Below, piece after piece: positions 23,212 to 34,331 of a DNA stretch of 64,000 nt. The stretch lies in assembly GCF_036785885.1 (NCBI RefSeq), contig NC_092329.1, forward strand, positions 806,001 to 870,000, given 5' to 3'. Source of the DNA: Coffea arabica. Its lineage: Eukaryota; Streptophyta; Magnoliopsida; Gentianales; Rubiaceae. Every line of letters begins with the position of its first letter. Position 1 is the stretch's first letter. The translations under genes were made by a program, and so were the position numbers. The notes under the pieces are model-generated. The model worked only from the letters and a program-made list of their open reading frames with translations. It did no database searches and was not told where the DNA came from.

Positions 23212-26200
23212 TCAGAAGAGCTTTGATATTACACGGCAGGAAGTCCAGAATGCTGCTGAGGCAGCCTTCAGAATCGCTGGGTTTTGGTATATGCTGGCGA
23301 ATAACAAACACAACGACAATAACATCAGAATTGAGGCAGTGACAGAGACAAACCAAACAGTATTAAGCAAAAAAATACCAATTGCTTACCCAATGGCTGT
23401 AGCTCCCCAGGATGCCACATTGTAGATAACTTTGCTCCCATCCCAAGCCTTCCGAAGTTTTCCTTTTTTCTTTTTTACAGAAAATGTCTTGCAAAGGGCT
23501 GAAACAAAATGCTCAAAGATTTTATCACCTATACTAGCATAGCATCTAAGCAACTACTGGAACTCAAAGACACAAGTGAACCGTCATATTCTGCAGTTCT
23601 CAAGAGAGTAGTCTTGCTTTCATCCAAGATTAAAGGAAAAAGATGACACACGGAGCAGCTTACCATCCTGAAGTTGGTTTGGAGTCAACTCCTGCAAGTA
23701 CAAACACAAGACATTACTATGGGGACGAGATGGGAAAAAAATATTCTTTTCCTTTTTGGGGAACCGCATGCAGCTTGGGCTTCTTTCTTTCTTCTACTCC
23801 TTCACCACCTTGTACTTTTTCTTTAGCTTTGGGAAGAGAACCCACAGGGGGGGGTTGTGTGTTGGGGCAGAGAAATGGATAAATGAATTAAGATAGCACA
23901 CAATGCACTATTCAAGCACCTAAACCTTCTTTGCCTCAAATGTGTACCTCATTGTCCATTCACAGTTCACACAGCAGGAAAAGGACTAAATGCAGAAACA
24001 AAATTTCCTTAATCGAAAATAAAATGCTACATTCTGTTTCTGTGGTTACAAAAAGGAATGATGCAGCTTAGCCTCTTGAATGGACTGTTGCTTTATACTA
24101 ATATTATAACCACTAAAAAGTGCATAACATAAACTTAAGACAATGCTCCTAGAACGTCAATCCTTATAGATTAGCAAAGCCAAACAGAAGACCCTAAAAT
24201 ACAAGCAACAAGTATATACTAATCAATGGTTGAATTTAGTGAATACCATCAATAATCACGAAATATGGAAAAATAATAATAAATCTTTAAGAAAAAAGAA
24301 GCAAATGAACGGACAAAAAAATATACAAGGAAAACAAAACGGATCAAGATTTAAAGGCAACATTGAGACTTTATCTACCTTTGTCTGTTTAAGAGACAGC
24401 AAATATGCAGCCATGAAACATGCTATACCATCCACAATATCCTCTTGCCTAACCAAAACATAGTCTTCTTGATCTAACTCGGAATTTCCACCTTCCCACA
24501 GATCATTCTCATTGACCATGTCCCACGAAGTACCTTCTTCTGCATCAAACAAATTAGACTTCACATCATTCCCATTTCATTGGCAAAATCTTTTGTTTTT
24601 GGGGGAGGGAGGAGGGGGGAGAGAGTACAACAAAAATATCTACAGAGTGATAGTGCTGCTTAAGGTCTATGTAATTGACTTGAATTTTCAAATATGCACA
24701 GAAGTCCTTAAACAAAAAAAAAAAATTTGCCATCCTTGACAGCTTCTCAAGCGTCTAAGAAAAACAAGAATATTGGCTAAATAGAAGCTTTTAAATGTAG
24801 AATAGCAGAATTTAAGTCCCGCATCTTGCCACTGCTCACCCAAAAAAAAGAAAAAACCAAAGGACAAGATACCTATATCTTGCCACTGCTCACCAAATAC
24901 TATGTATCTATTTACAATGTTATGCATCCCAAAAAATTCACACACAAAAAGTCTTTGAAAACATACCAGCTATGTTTTGTGGAACTGATGCCTGCGCATT
25001 CTCAAGCTTTTCGAGGAAATCAGTACATTCAACTCTTGATTTGATAAGATCGCACCACTGCAAGTGAGAAAGAAATGACGACATCAATAACATCGCCATA
25101 TAAAAATCATTACAATAAGCACAATCAGATGTGCCTTCAACATGTTTGCACTGTAGGATCTCAAAACTGTAAGATGTTCACAAGCATATTCATATTTGGC
25201 CTTCTCAGATAACCAAAACAAGCAGTAATTGGTACAACCATTCTAGCTACCCTTGCATAGACTTAATAGAATCGCCAGGAGTTCAACATATTCCAACTGA
25301 CTTGTTTCCTTTTCTGGTTACCCACATTTCAATTGACCCTCCTCCAAAAGAATGTCTTTTGAGTTCCCTACTTGCACTCTATTATATCCTTAAGCTAAGC
25401 TAAGCTATCTCATTCTAAACATCGTCAATCACCATGTCTCCTAACTTCAGCTACTTCCCGTACTCTTCGAGATTTCCATCAAACTTCTAAAATTCAGTAC
25501 TCTTCGAGGTCTCCATCAAACTTCTAAAATTCAGTACAATTAACATCACTTTTCAGACTGTGTTATTCCACTCCGCATACTCCAGCCTAGCATAATTTCA
25601 CTCACTTAGCTCGGACTACACATACATACATACATGAAGAATTTCTGAAGTTCAAAATTCTCCAGCAAAATTTACATCTCTTCCCAGCTCAACAAAATTT
25701 AAACTTCAAAACCTTGTGACTTAACTCATTGACCTAATTCCGTTTGTCAGGAGATTTCACCTGAAAATCAACAAAATTCACAACTTTTTTTTTTTGCGCT
25801 TCAAAACTACGGCTCTTTCCAGCTCAACGATCAGACAACTGGAGAGAATTCAGCTACGCAATCTATCATACGACTTCAATTCGACAAGATATTCCTAAAA
25901 AACCAGCTGAAAAAAAAAAGCAACAAAATTACAACTTTGTCCTCAAAACTACCTCGGAGGTCTCTTTATCCCGGCTAGGAGAGGGCGACGAGCTTCCTCC
26001 GGCGGGCCCATCGTCATCGATTTCATAATGGTGACTAGCTGGTTCATCATGGTCGACATCATCATCGTCTTCTTCGTCGATACAACCGGCAGTGCTGAGC
26101 AATTGGAGAGCTCTTTGGCACTCTCCGAGCACAGCTTCTAGGGTTTTCCTCTTGACCCGAACCCGATCCCGATCTGAATTCATCCTCTCTAATTGGAGGA

Positions 26201-26243
26201 TCGCCTTTTCACCCGCCGCCGTCACCACCTGCTCCACTTCCAT
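23212..26243 (-). CDS. Conserved plant protein of unknown function, six exons, 253 aa
   Basis: Exons on the minus strand, in coding order: 26243-25953, 25057-24967, 24539-24379, 23691-23664, 23498-23390, 23293-23212. The frame is continuous and ends in TGA. The start is the ATG of MEVEQVVTAAGEKAILQLER. Residues 1-45 look helical. Residues 56-97 are acidic and Ser/Pro-rich (IDEEDDDDVDHDEP, then GGSSSPSPSRDKE). Next come WCDLIKSRVECTDFLEKLEN, GTSWDMVNENDLWEGGN, the repeated-looking VRQEDIVDGIACFMAAYLLS, a basic SVKKKKGKLRKAWDGSK and a hydrophobic C-terminus (IYNVASWGATAIGIYQNPAI, ending SCRVISKLF). I recognise the C-terminal block as common to plant proteins without an assigned role. It may sit at a membrane, but that is inference. 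The fourth exon is only 28 nt. Confidence 0.85.
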
Positions 26244-27815
26244 TCCCTCTAATTTAGAAAAGAATACCCAAAAAAGGAAAGGAAAGGAAAGTAGATTGAG
26301 TAATTATAATAGTAAATCGTAGAAGTGCTTTTTTTTTTTTTTTTGCGGGTGTTTTTGAAGTGAAAATTAAGCGGAAAAAAAGAAAAAACCTCCGTCAAGT
26401 TGAGTTGTGCTTTGTAATTTTGTCTCAGGAAATTGGTTGTTGATAGTGGTCCATCATGATGATATATGAGAGATTGGAGGGGGGACGGGGAGGCCTCTGA
26501 TGTTGAATGAATGATTAGTTTTGGATGGGTGGCGCGAGAGACGGCTGCGTTTCGTTTGGGTTTCGTAAAGGTACTGGGAAACTTTCTTTTGCTTTTGTGT
26601 GATAAATGTGGATTAATTGGTCCCGTCCTGTCAGCTGGAAATAATTTTTTAAGAAAAACAAAAAGGGATCTTATTGACGACCTGATGTACCTTAAAAAAA
26701 AAAAAAAGATTTAATTGCATGTTTTGTTATTACAGTGAATTACTTATCACCTATTTTTTAAAATAAATCCTATCTAAAAAATTTAATGTTAATTAATTTA
26801 AATATTATATTTTTGTTAACAAATGCATCCAAATATATTAACATCTGAATTTATTAAATTTAAATACTGATATTAAATTTAAGTACTGAATTACACTGTC
26901 AAACAGAGCCACTCTACCTTTTTTTGGTGTAAATAATTAAGTGCATGCGTGTTGAAAATCCAATTTTACCGCATGTTTATAAATCAAAATCAAGTGCTTG
27001 CCACGTAATTTCTTGAAATTGTTTCTCCATGTTTATAAACTCGAATCCATCCAATTAACTTTTGCGATTTCTAGAGCAAATCTACTGTCACCTCATGCTT
27101 ATCAATTCAACTAGAATACTAGTACTCGCTCCGAAACTTCTCTGTTTCAATCGTATAATTTTTAATTTCATGAACAACACTCTCATAATTTTCAATTGTT
27201 TAATAAGATTATCGTATATGTGATTGTGGATTTCCATGAGCAAAGTTATGGTATAGTTATTTTTTTCTATTAAATTTCCATAAGTTTTTTTTTTTATTAT
27301 TTCTCATAGTTTCCATCGTTATGTTATCGTTTGTATATGTGCATGTTTGTTTTTTTCTTTCTGCTGTTAAATTTTAAAAGTCATGCTACCTTTCACACAG
27401 TCGTGGTTCTATTAAAAAATTTTCTAAGTCGAAGGATTTTTTTTTGTTGTTTTAACGACAAAGTAAAAAATCTTAAATTCAAAACATTTTACTTAGAATC
27501 GTTTGACATCTAACCCAAACTCTCCTCTCATTCTATTACTTACATCATGCTTGGCACTCAAGACTCGCGAAGACGGGCTCTTTCAACGAGTTAAAAGGTC
27601 AGTTCACGTCTTTGAAGAGCGTGGAATTTTAGCTGCATATTCTTTTACGCCTCCTGTTTCAGATTCTGGGTAAATTACCAGCTTTCTCCTTCAGCCGGAA
27701 GCGAAATGCTGGTTCTTTCAGCGTCGTTCAGCAGAATTTCCGGCTCATCTGATAATCCAAATTCCAAACTTTCCTTCGCACATAGCTCCACTTCCCGGAA
27801 GTCGTTTACACTTAA
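26244..27815. other. Divergent intergenic region: 5' leaders of unknown gene and PPR gene
   Basis: The minus-strand unknown gene and the plus-strand PPR gene are divergent across this region. 26244-26480 is likely leader and promoter of the former. About 27640-27815 is the PPR leader. The middle (26700-27500) is AT-rich with T runs and shows no gene. No clear TATA element was assigned with confidence for either gene. Confidence 0.5.
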
Positions 27816-27819
27816 ATGA
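27706..27819 (+). promoter_or_regulatory. Upstream ORF of the PPR gene, overlapping its start codon (ATGA)
   Basis: A 37-codon frame starts at ATG 27706 and ends at TGA 27817-27819, so its stop overlaps the PPR ATG at 27816 in an ATGA arrangement. The peptide is Ser-rich and basic with almost no acidic residues (MLVLSASFSRISGSSDN start, SSTSRKSFTLK end), resembling an organellar targeting peptide. It may regulate translation, may be a chance frame, or may reflect an older N-terminus now out of frame. Confidence 0.5.
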
Positions 27820-29750
27820 ACAAAGCCCTCATCTTTTTCACATCCAAGATTCTAAAAAGGTCTCATTTCATCAAATCTTCCCGCAAATTATTCTCATCCA
27901 CACCAATTCAAATTCAAGCAGCCCACCCTCAAAACCTCACTCTCACAGCATGCATTACACTTCTTCAATCCTGTGCAGATCAAAGCGACCTCGGAGGAGG
28001 CAAACAACTCCATGCCCATATGCTCATAACTGGTTTTTTTCACTCCTCCCCACTCTCCGCCACCAGCCTAATCAACATGTATTCGAAGTGCTCTATTTCC
28101 ATATCAGATGCATTGTCTATTTTTCTGGCCTCGCCCCATTGCCAAAATGTGTATGCTTATAATGCTATTATTGCTGGATTCATTTCCCATGACTTGCCTA
28201 ATAAAGTTCTTGAATTTTACTTTAACATGCGGATGGTTGGTTTAATTCCTGATAAGTTTACTTTCCCTTGTCTAATTAAGGCTTGTTGTCATGCCATGGA
28301 TGTTGAAAAGATTCATGCTTTGGTTTTTAAACTTGGGTTGGAGTTTGATTTGTATGTAGGTAGCGCATTGGTGCATGGCTATTTGAGAGTTGGGTTGTTG
28401 TCGAGTGAGGCATTAAAGGTGTTTGATGAATTGCCTGAGAGAGATGACGTTGTAATTTGGAATGCCATGATTAATGGGTTTGCTCAGCTTGGGGAGATTG
28501 ACAAGCCATTGGGAATTTTTAGGAGGATGGTTGAGAACAGGGTTGTTCCGAATAGATTTAGTGTTACGGGGATTTTATCAGTTCTTGCTGTGGCTGGGGA
28601 GATTTATAACGGACGAGTGATACATGGATTCGTGATAAAAATGGGGTATGATTCAGGGGTTGCTGTGGCAAATGCATTGATTGATATGTACGGTAAGTGC
28701 AAGTTTGTCATGGATGCTTCCAAGGTTTTTGATTCCACACTGGAGAAGGATATATTTTCCTGGAACTCGATCATATGTGTTCATGGACAATGTGGTGAGC
28801 ATGAAGAAACTTTGAGGCAGCTTGAGAACATGCTGCACGCTGGTGTTCAGCCTGATTTGGTGACTGTTGCTAGTGTCCTTCCTGCTTGCGCTCATCTCAC
28901 AGCATTAATGCGTGGTAGAGAGATTCATAGGTACGTGATTGTGTATGGACTAGGGGGTGTTTATGGAGGGCATAATAATATCTACATCAACAATGCTGTT
29001 ATGGACATGTATGCAAAATGTGGTAGTCTAAGGGAGGCTCGCTTGGTTTTTGATAAGATGAGCCATAGAGATGTTGCCTCATGGAACATTATGATTATGG
29101 GTTATGGCATGCATGGATTTGGCAATGAGGCCTTAGATATGTTTCACATTATGTCTAAGACAGAATTAAAGCCTGATGAAGTCACCTTTGTCGGGGTTTT
29201 GTCAGCTTGTAGCCATGCAGGTTTTGTGACTTGGGGGCGTGAATATCTTGCAAGCATGCAGCCAAAGTATGGCGTCTTTCCGACTATTGAACATTACGCT
29301 TGTGTGATTGATATGCTTGGTCGAGCTGGGCAGCTTGAGGAAGCTTATGAACTGCTATCGACAATGCCTTATGAGGCCAACCCTGTTGTATGGAGGGCAT
29401 TTTTGGCTGCATCTCAGCTGCATGGTAATTCTGATCTGGCCGAGGTTGCTGCACATCAAATATTTGAACTTGAACCAGAGCATTGTGGAAGTTATGTTAT
29501 GTTGTCGAACATTTATGGAGCATCAGGTAGATATGATGAGGTTTTTGGTTTGAGGCATACTATGAGGCAACAAGATGTGAAGAAAATCCCAGGTTGCAGT
29601 TGGATTGAACTCAGTAATGGGGTCCATGTATTTGTTACACGTGATCAGAATCATCCAGAAGGAATTGAAATCTATGCTGGATTAGGTTCACTGACTGCTT
29701 GCTTATGTGAGAATGGCTATCGACCTAGTCTCTTAGAAGCCACTGTGTAA
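27816..29750 (+). CDS. PLS-class pentatricopeptide repeat protein, E/E+ type (At3g14730-like)
   Basis: Intronless, 644 codons from ATG to TAA. The N-terminus (MNKALIFFTSKILKRSHFIK) is basic, hydrophobic and Ser-rich, as expected for a mitochondrial or plastid presequence. From about residue 45 to 520 there are repeated P, L and S motifs, with signatures such as NVYAYNAIIAGF, LIDMYGKCKFVMDASKVFD, DIFSWNSII, AVMDMYAKCGSLREARLVFD and DVASWNIMIMGYGMHG. The E region starts near residue 522 (NPVVWRAFLAASQLHGN), and the E+ part includes PGCSWIEL and GVHVFVTRDQNHPE. The protein ends without a DYW deaminase domain. Proteins of this type bind organellar RNA and specify C-to-U editing sites, usually recruiting a deaminase in trans. 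The closest named match I recall is Arabidopsis At3g14730; the RNA target cannot be read from the sequence. Confidence 0.93.
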   Translation: MNKALIFFTSKILKRSHFIKSSRKLFSSTPIQIQAAHPQNLTLTACITLLQSCADQSDLGGGKQLHAHMLITGFFHSSPLSATSLINMYSKCSISISDALSIFLASPHCQNVYAYNAIIAGFISHDLPNKVLEFYFNMRMVGLIPDKFTFPCLIKACCHAMDVEKIHALVFKLGLEFDLYVGSALVHGYLRVGLLSSEALKVFDELPERDDVVIWNAMINGFAQLGEIDKPLGIFRRMVENRVVPNRFSVTGILSVLAVAGEIYNGRVIHGFVIKMGYDSGVAVANALIDMYGKCKFVMDASKVFDSTLEKDIFSWNSIICVHGQCGEHEETLRQLENMLHAGVQPDLVTVASVLPACAHLTALMRGREIHRYVIVYGLGGVYGGHNNIYINNAVMDMYAKCGSLREARLVFDKMSHRDVASWNIMIMGYGMHGFGNEALDMFHIMSKTELKPDEVTFVGVLSACSHAGFVTWGREYLASMQPKYGVFPTIEHYACVIDMLGRAGQLEEAYELLSTMPYEANPVVWRAFLAASQLHGNSDLAEVAAHQIFELEPEHCGSYVMLSNIYGASGRYDEVFGLRHTMRQQDVKKIPGCSWIELSNGVHVFVTRDQNHPEGIEIYAGLGSLTACLCENGYRPSLLEATV

Positions 29751-31674
29751 AAGTTTGAGTTTTTTTTTCCTCCGGGCTGGCCCAACAATATTGTTAGTTG
29801 ATGGACTTTGAGTCCCAAACATCCTGAATGAGTTGTTTTGCATAAGATTGGAAATCATACGAAGGATGATGAATTTGGTCCTCTGCAACCAAAAAGGTGC
29901 TGGTTTTAACAGTTTTGATAGTTGGTTTGGAAAAGAAAGTGTATGGGTTTGCTGCAACAGGATTGCATATGGATTTGTGTTGACTGCACACCACATGCGG
30001 ATTTACATTTCCATGGTGAGAGCTCAAGCACACATTCTCAATCTGATTAATTGGTGTGTTTCGTAGATTTTGCTATCTCAATTGCTAAGAAATTTTGTTT
30101 TGGAGAGTTTATTTTCTTTTTTGTGGATTGTTGTTTGTTGTTGACAAAATGCACATGTCACCTTTTCTCTTTGTTGGCAAAGTGGCTCAACATATGATTA
30201 TTTTGATTGATGAATAGTATCTTCTTCTTGATGTTTTTTGTATCTGGATCCTTGGGCTGCTCAGAAACTGTAAATCATGCATACATATCTATTAATCTAG
30301 TCCGTCCACCTGGGGATTGCCCCTGACCTAAGTTTATATTTAAACAGTATGATCAGAATATCAGCCTGTCAAAAAGAGATAAGTGATTTGGCTGAAAAAG
30401 GAACAATAAAACAGTCATTAGAATCTGTGGATGATTCAACTGAAAGCTTACTCTTTGCTGCTTATGGATTACCTTTAAGTGAAGAGGTCTATCTTAATAG
30501 TATGATTTTTGCTGGATGGCATTGCTGATGTAGGACAGTTTTTCAGGAGGCAACCTTCTTTCCCCGTAAATAAACATAAGGTTAAGGCGGGGAGCATGCG
30601 AATAGATAAAATTTCTTCTGACAATAAGTGAACCACATCCCAACTAATGTTATGTATTATTCCTGGTTGAATAATTTCCCTGACTAATTTTTGAATCATA
30701 TTGGTTTTGAAGTAGCTACTTGTTGGAATATGAGGCTTCTTCCAATTATAAGACAGAGGTCCCTTTCTCAGCCACCAACTGAAGGCCTACAATTGATCAT
30801 CTCTTTAGTATATAAGACATGGAATTGCCTTCAATGTACAAGTTCCAGAGTGGTCATTTATGAGGAATTTATTCCTGTGCCTCGAGGCATCCCTGGAGAA
30901 AAAGATGACAGTAGGTTTTTTTGGATAATGACATGAATTTGGACTCAGAGGAGGAACTCATCATCACAGGATGGCCAAGTTTCCAGCGGCACCATTGCTT
31001 CAAAGTGCCACAATTCTGTGTCAAGGCATGACATGCCAATGATGCTGTGTATTCACTGATGTTACTTCATCAAGGGAAGCACAGGGAGAGGGCAAGGAGA
31101 TGGGGCAGATTATTTATGAGAGGTGCTGATGCTGTGTAGTGCTTATACAGAGGGTGTTATTTCCCATTCTGCTGCGAGCTCCGAATTTCTACAGCTAGGG
31201 GGACATTTATGGGAAGGTGCAACCTACTGGTACCCGTGTGCCTGAAGGGTGTGAGTTCAGTGTTTCTTCAATTTGAAGATAGAAACCTTGACAGGATAGG
31301 TAAGTCGTGTCGTTTCTCAGAACATGTAATTTTGCTGTCATGTTCATCAAGTCACCAATTTGTTTCATTTTCATTCAGGAAAGCCTGACCTTCTCAGTAG
31401 GTCTTAACCCTACAGCAACCATACTCAACTCAGAATTCAAATGAGTGCTGCTGTGCTTGTTTAAGGAACAATAGGAGAATCAAAACCCTTACCAGAAAGA
31501 AACAAACATGACACAACAAAAAGAGGAACAGTGCAAGATGGAAAAGAATATTGAAGTGGCCCTCGATGTCTCCTTCATAAAAGGACATGACCAATGAAAC
31601 ATCAAACAATGATAGAACTTGATATGTTTGGTGATTTAAATTGTGTAGTTTCGTGCATAAATTTCGGACTCCGC
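29751..31674. other. PPR 3' flank and unassigned intergenic sequence
   Basis: The first 200-300 bp are probably PPR 3' UTR. From 30300 to 31600 there are only short open frames without family resemblance. The G+C content near 30900-31260 is higher than in the neighbouring intergenic DNA, so a non-coding transcript or gene relic is possible, but nothing in it was recognised. Confidence 0.4.
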
Positions 31675-31813
31675 AGGTTGGATAGCCATTATTTGGTCAA
31701 AAATTGTTTGTTTGCATCACAAACAGTTCAATACACTTTTTTATCTCATATACATCAAATTACAAAAAGTATTGCAGTAATTATTTCAAATAATAACCTC
31801 CTATCCAAACACA
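31675..31813. mobile_element. Small TIR element (MITE) of the 'TTTGGATAG' type
   Basis: The left end TTGGATAGCCATTATTTG pairs with the right end read in reverse, TTTGGATAGGAGGTTATTAT. The core at about 31740-31792 (ATCTCATATACATCAAATTA, then CAAAAAGTATTGCAGTAATTA) recurs at 61192-61236, so this is a repeat family in the genome. Confidence 0.6.
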
Positions 31814-32015
31814 ATTATTGTGAGAACTCGAACATAAGCCAAATCAAGATCTTGAATTTTTTGTTAGTTGCTTGACAATCTATCTGGGAACCGTGATCAA
31901 AGTTCTAAAGCCAATATCCGTGTACAGCTAAATGTTGTCTGCTATTGGATATTAATCTGTACGTAACGTGATTCACTGTCGGTTGATTTTCAAGAATTTC
32001 ATTTGACAAAAATTG

Positions 32016-32131
32016 CACCGTGTTTGGATTGCTATTTTTTAGAATTTTTGTCAAATAAAAAGGGTGATTAAAAATTATTCTCAAGAGAAACGTAAAAATT
32101 TTTTGATTGAAAACTACAATATCCAAACACC
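32016..32131. mobile_element. Small TIR element (MITE) with GTGTTTGGATTG ends
   Basis: The left end GTGTTTGGATTGCTATTTTT and the reversed right end GTGTTTGGATATTGTAGTTT form terminal inverted repeats around about 110 bp of non-coding AT-rich DNA. It is related in its ends to 56666-56808. Confidence 0.6.
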
Positions 32132-32562
32132 ATTTTTAGAATCAGTCCCCTCTCCCTTTAGATTTTCAGAGACATTCTTGCAGCAGCATTAGATCTTACA
32201 AACCCAAAATAAACCCTTTTTCATGATACAAAATTTGTGTGTCAGGTATTTTTCATTCTTTTGACACAATTCTTCTTCACTTTCCACACTTTTTCAGCAC
32301 TGGCACGTGCTGCCATAGTCCTTGACCGCTGAGTCCAAACTTTGAGGCAGTCTGAAATCTTTTCTGCAACAAAGTCACGGAGAAGTGATAAGTGATAGCT
32401 CACATGGCAACTGGCCAAGCTGCTGCTGTTCCACCACCGTTTTCTTTAGATAAAGCCAGCTTGTCCTCACCATATGTAGGTCACCTTGCACGGACCATTG
32501 TCTTTCTGAAACTCGTACTATAACTTTTCTGAGTCTTGTGCTGCCAGCAACTTACTCGAAAC

Positions 32563-32960
32563 TAGGCATGTAATCGAGCCGTATATTCGAGCTCAACTCG
32601 ATCTATAAATAACTTGGCTCGAGCTCGATCGAGTCGAAAAATCTCAAACTCGAGTTTGACTCGAGAAAATCTTTAAAAGCTCGAGACTCGACTCGATAAG
32701 GCTCGACCTTTAGTCAAATTTTATCGAGTCGAGTAATCAAACTTTTTGACTCGATACCTTACTTGTAATACATATATATTATTTAAATTATATGGCTCGA
32801 CGAGCTACTCGTGAACTCACAAGCTACAAAATTCTGACTCGAATTCAACTCGAATGTGTACTCGAATAGCTCGAGACTCGGCTCGAATTCGATCAAATCG
32901 AGTTCAAGCCAAGCCATTGACCAAGCTACTCACGTGCAGCTCGACTCGCTTACATCCCTA
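32563..32960. mobile_element. Non-autonomous hAT element rich in CTCGA repeats
   Basis: The ends TAGGCATGTAATCGAGCCG and, in reverse, TAGGGATGTAAGCGAGTCGA are typical of hAT MITEs. The flanks are near-identical 8 bp duplications, CTCGAAAC (32555-32562) and TTCGAAAC (32961-32968). The 398 bp interior consists largely of short GCTCGA/TCGAGC repeats in both orientations and can fold extensively. There is no transposase. Confidence 0.88.
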
Positions 32961-33260
32961 TTCGAAACCACCTTGCCAACACAGTTTTAGGTTAGTAAAG
33001 ACAGACCACTTTTTCATAAAGTGGGGAGCGTTTGATTCTCGTTACTACCTTGTTAGTGAATGGCGTGTTTTAACCCTTGCTGTTGGTGGTAACTGAAATC
33101 ATTCAACATTTTTTTTTTACCAAAAAGAGATGCTCATTTATACCCTTCACTGAAAACTCAAAAATAAAAAACTTGTAGTACTAGCTTTTTTTAATAGAGA
33201 CATACTTGAACACTAGGAAGTTCATCATGTTAGCTGCATTTAAAAGGTTAGAATTTTAAA

Positions 33261-33906
33261 GTGTAAATTACCTTTTTTATCCTCCTGTAATTTGGTTCTT
33301 TATCACATAGCTTCCTATTGTTTAAAAATCTATATATAATCTCTTCGTGATTTGGATTAAAATGTTACTGTTAGTTTTCTCATTAAAATTAACGATCAAT
33401 AGTAAAAAGTCAAAATCAAACTAATGAATTGACAAATTCACCCTTTCACTGCCTTTTTTTTCTTCTTCTCTCTCTTTCTCAATCTCTCTCTTTGGGAAGA
33501 AAATGATTTTGAAAACCTATACTCTAATTGACAAAATCTTAATTTTTTTTCCAAATGCGAAAAAGATGGAAGAGAAATATAAAATAAATAAATAAGAAAC
33601 AAAAAATAGTAGGGAAATATAAAACAAATAAATATGAAACAAAAATACCAAATCTTTTACTACAAATATCATTATAGGTTTTTAAACCAAATCTTTAATT
33701 TCAATTTCTTCTTTTTATGTTTGGAGGAAAAAAAGAAGCAATTAAAGGGTAAATTTGTTAATTTATTAGTTTAACATTGACCGTTAAATTTAATGGAAAA
33801 ATTAACTGTGATACTTTGACTTAAATCACAAGGAGGTTACATATATGTTTTTTAAACTGTATGAGGTTATGTGATAAATCATAGGCGACTAAAAGGTGAT
33901 TTATCC
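33261..33906. mobile_element. MULE-type foldback element with perfect 9 bp target duplication
   Basis: A perfect 9 bp direct repeat, AATTTTAAA, flanks the element at 33252-33260 and 33907-33915. The ends are inverted copies over about 180 bp: the left runs GTGTAAATTACCTTTTTTAT, the reversed right runs GGATAAATCACCTTTTAGTC, and both continue through ATCACATA-CYTC, a GTGATTTRG block and a TTAACGRTCAAT block. The 9 bp duplication and long TIRs fit a Mutator-like non-autonomous element. The interior is AT-rich and non-coding. Confidence 0.88.
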
Positions 33907-34304
33907 AATTTTAAACCATAAACATATCACAGCATCATCAATAATTTTTTATCCCCAGGAAAAATTCTTTGTAGGCCAAAAAGGTGGGAAGACCAGTACA
34001 TTATTGATGCTGAGCAACATTTGCATCTCTTTTTTAGCCGGATGCTGATCATATTACAGTAGTATTATTCTCCACTGTCCACAGCACTGTAATGTAACTT
34101 TTTACATATGAATGCTGCTCCATTCAAAGTCGGAATTTTAACAATCATGCTTGCTGGGCTGCTGGGAGCGTCAGGTCAACGAGGGTGTTTGTGATGGATG
34201 TTTCATGAGTAATCCAGTAATTGGACCAAAACATGAATGATGAACCCTTTGAAAGTTTTAAATGCTTTATGAATACTATTATGAACATTTGAATTTTGAG
34301 AGAA

Positions 34305-34331
34305 GGGGGGGGGGGGGGGGGGGGGGGGGGG
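34305..34331 (+). repeat. Poly(G) tract, 27 bases, followed by G-rich sequence
   Basis: The run is followed by GAGAGGAGGAGGGGGGTTGGG, giving a 48 bp purine-only, G-rich strand in otherwise AT-rich DNA. Such tracts can form quadruplexes and are error-prone in sequencing, so the exact length should not be trusted. Confidence 0.9.
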
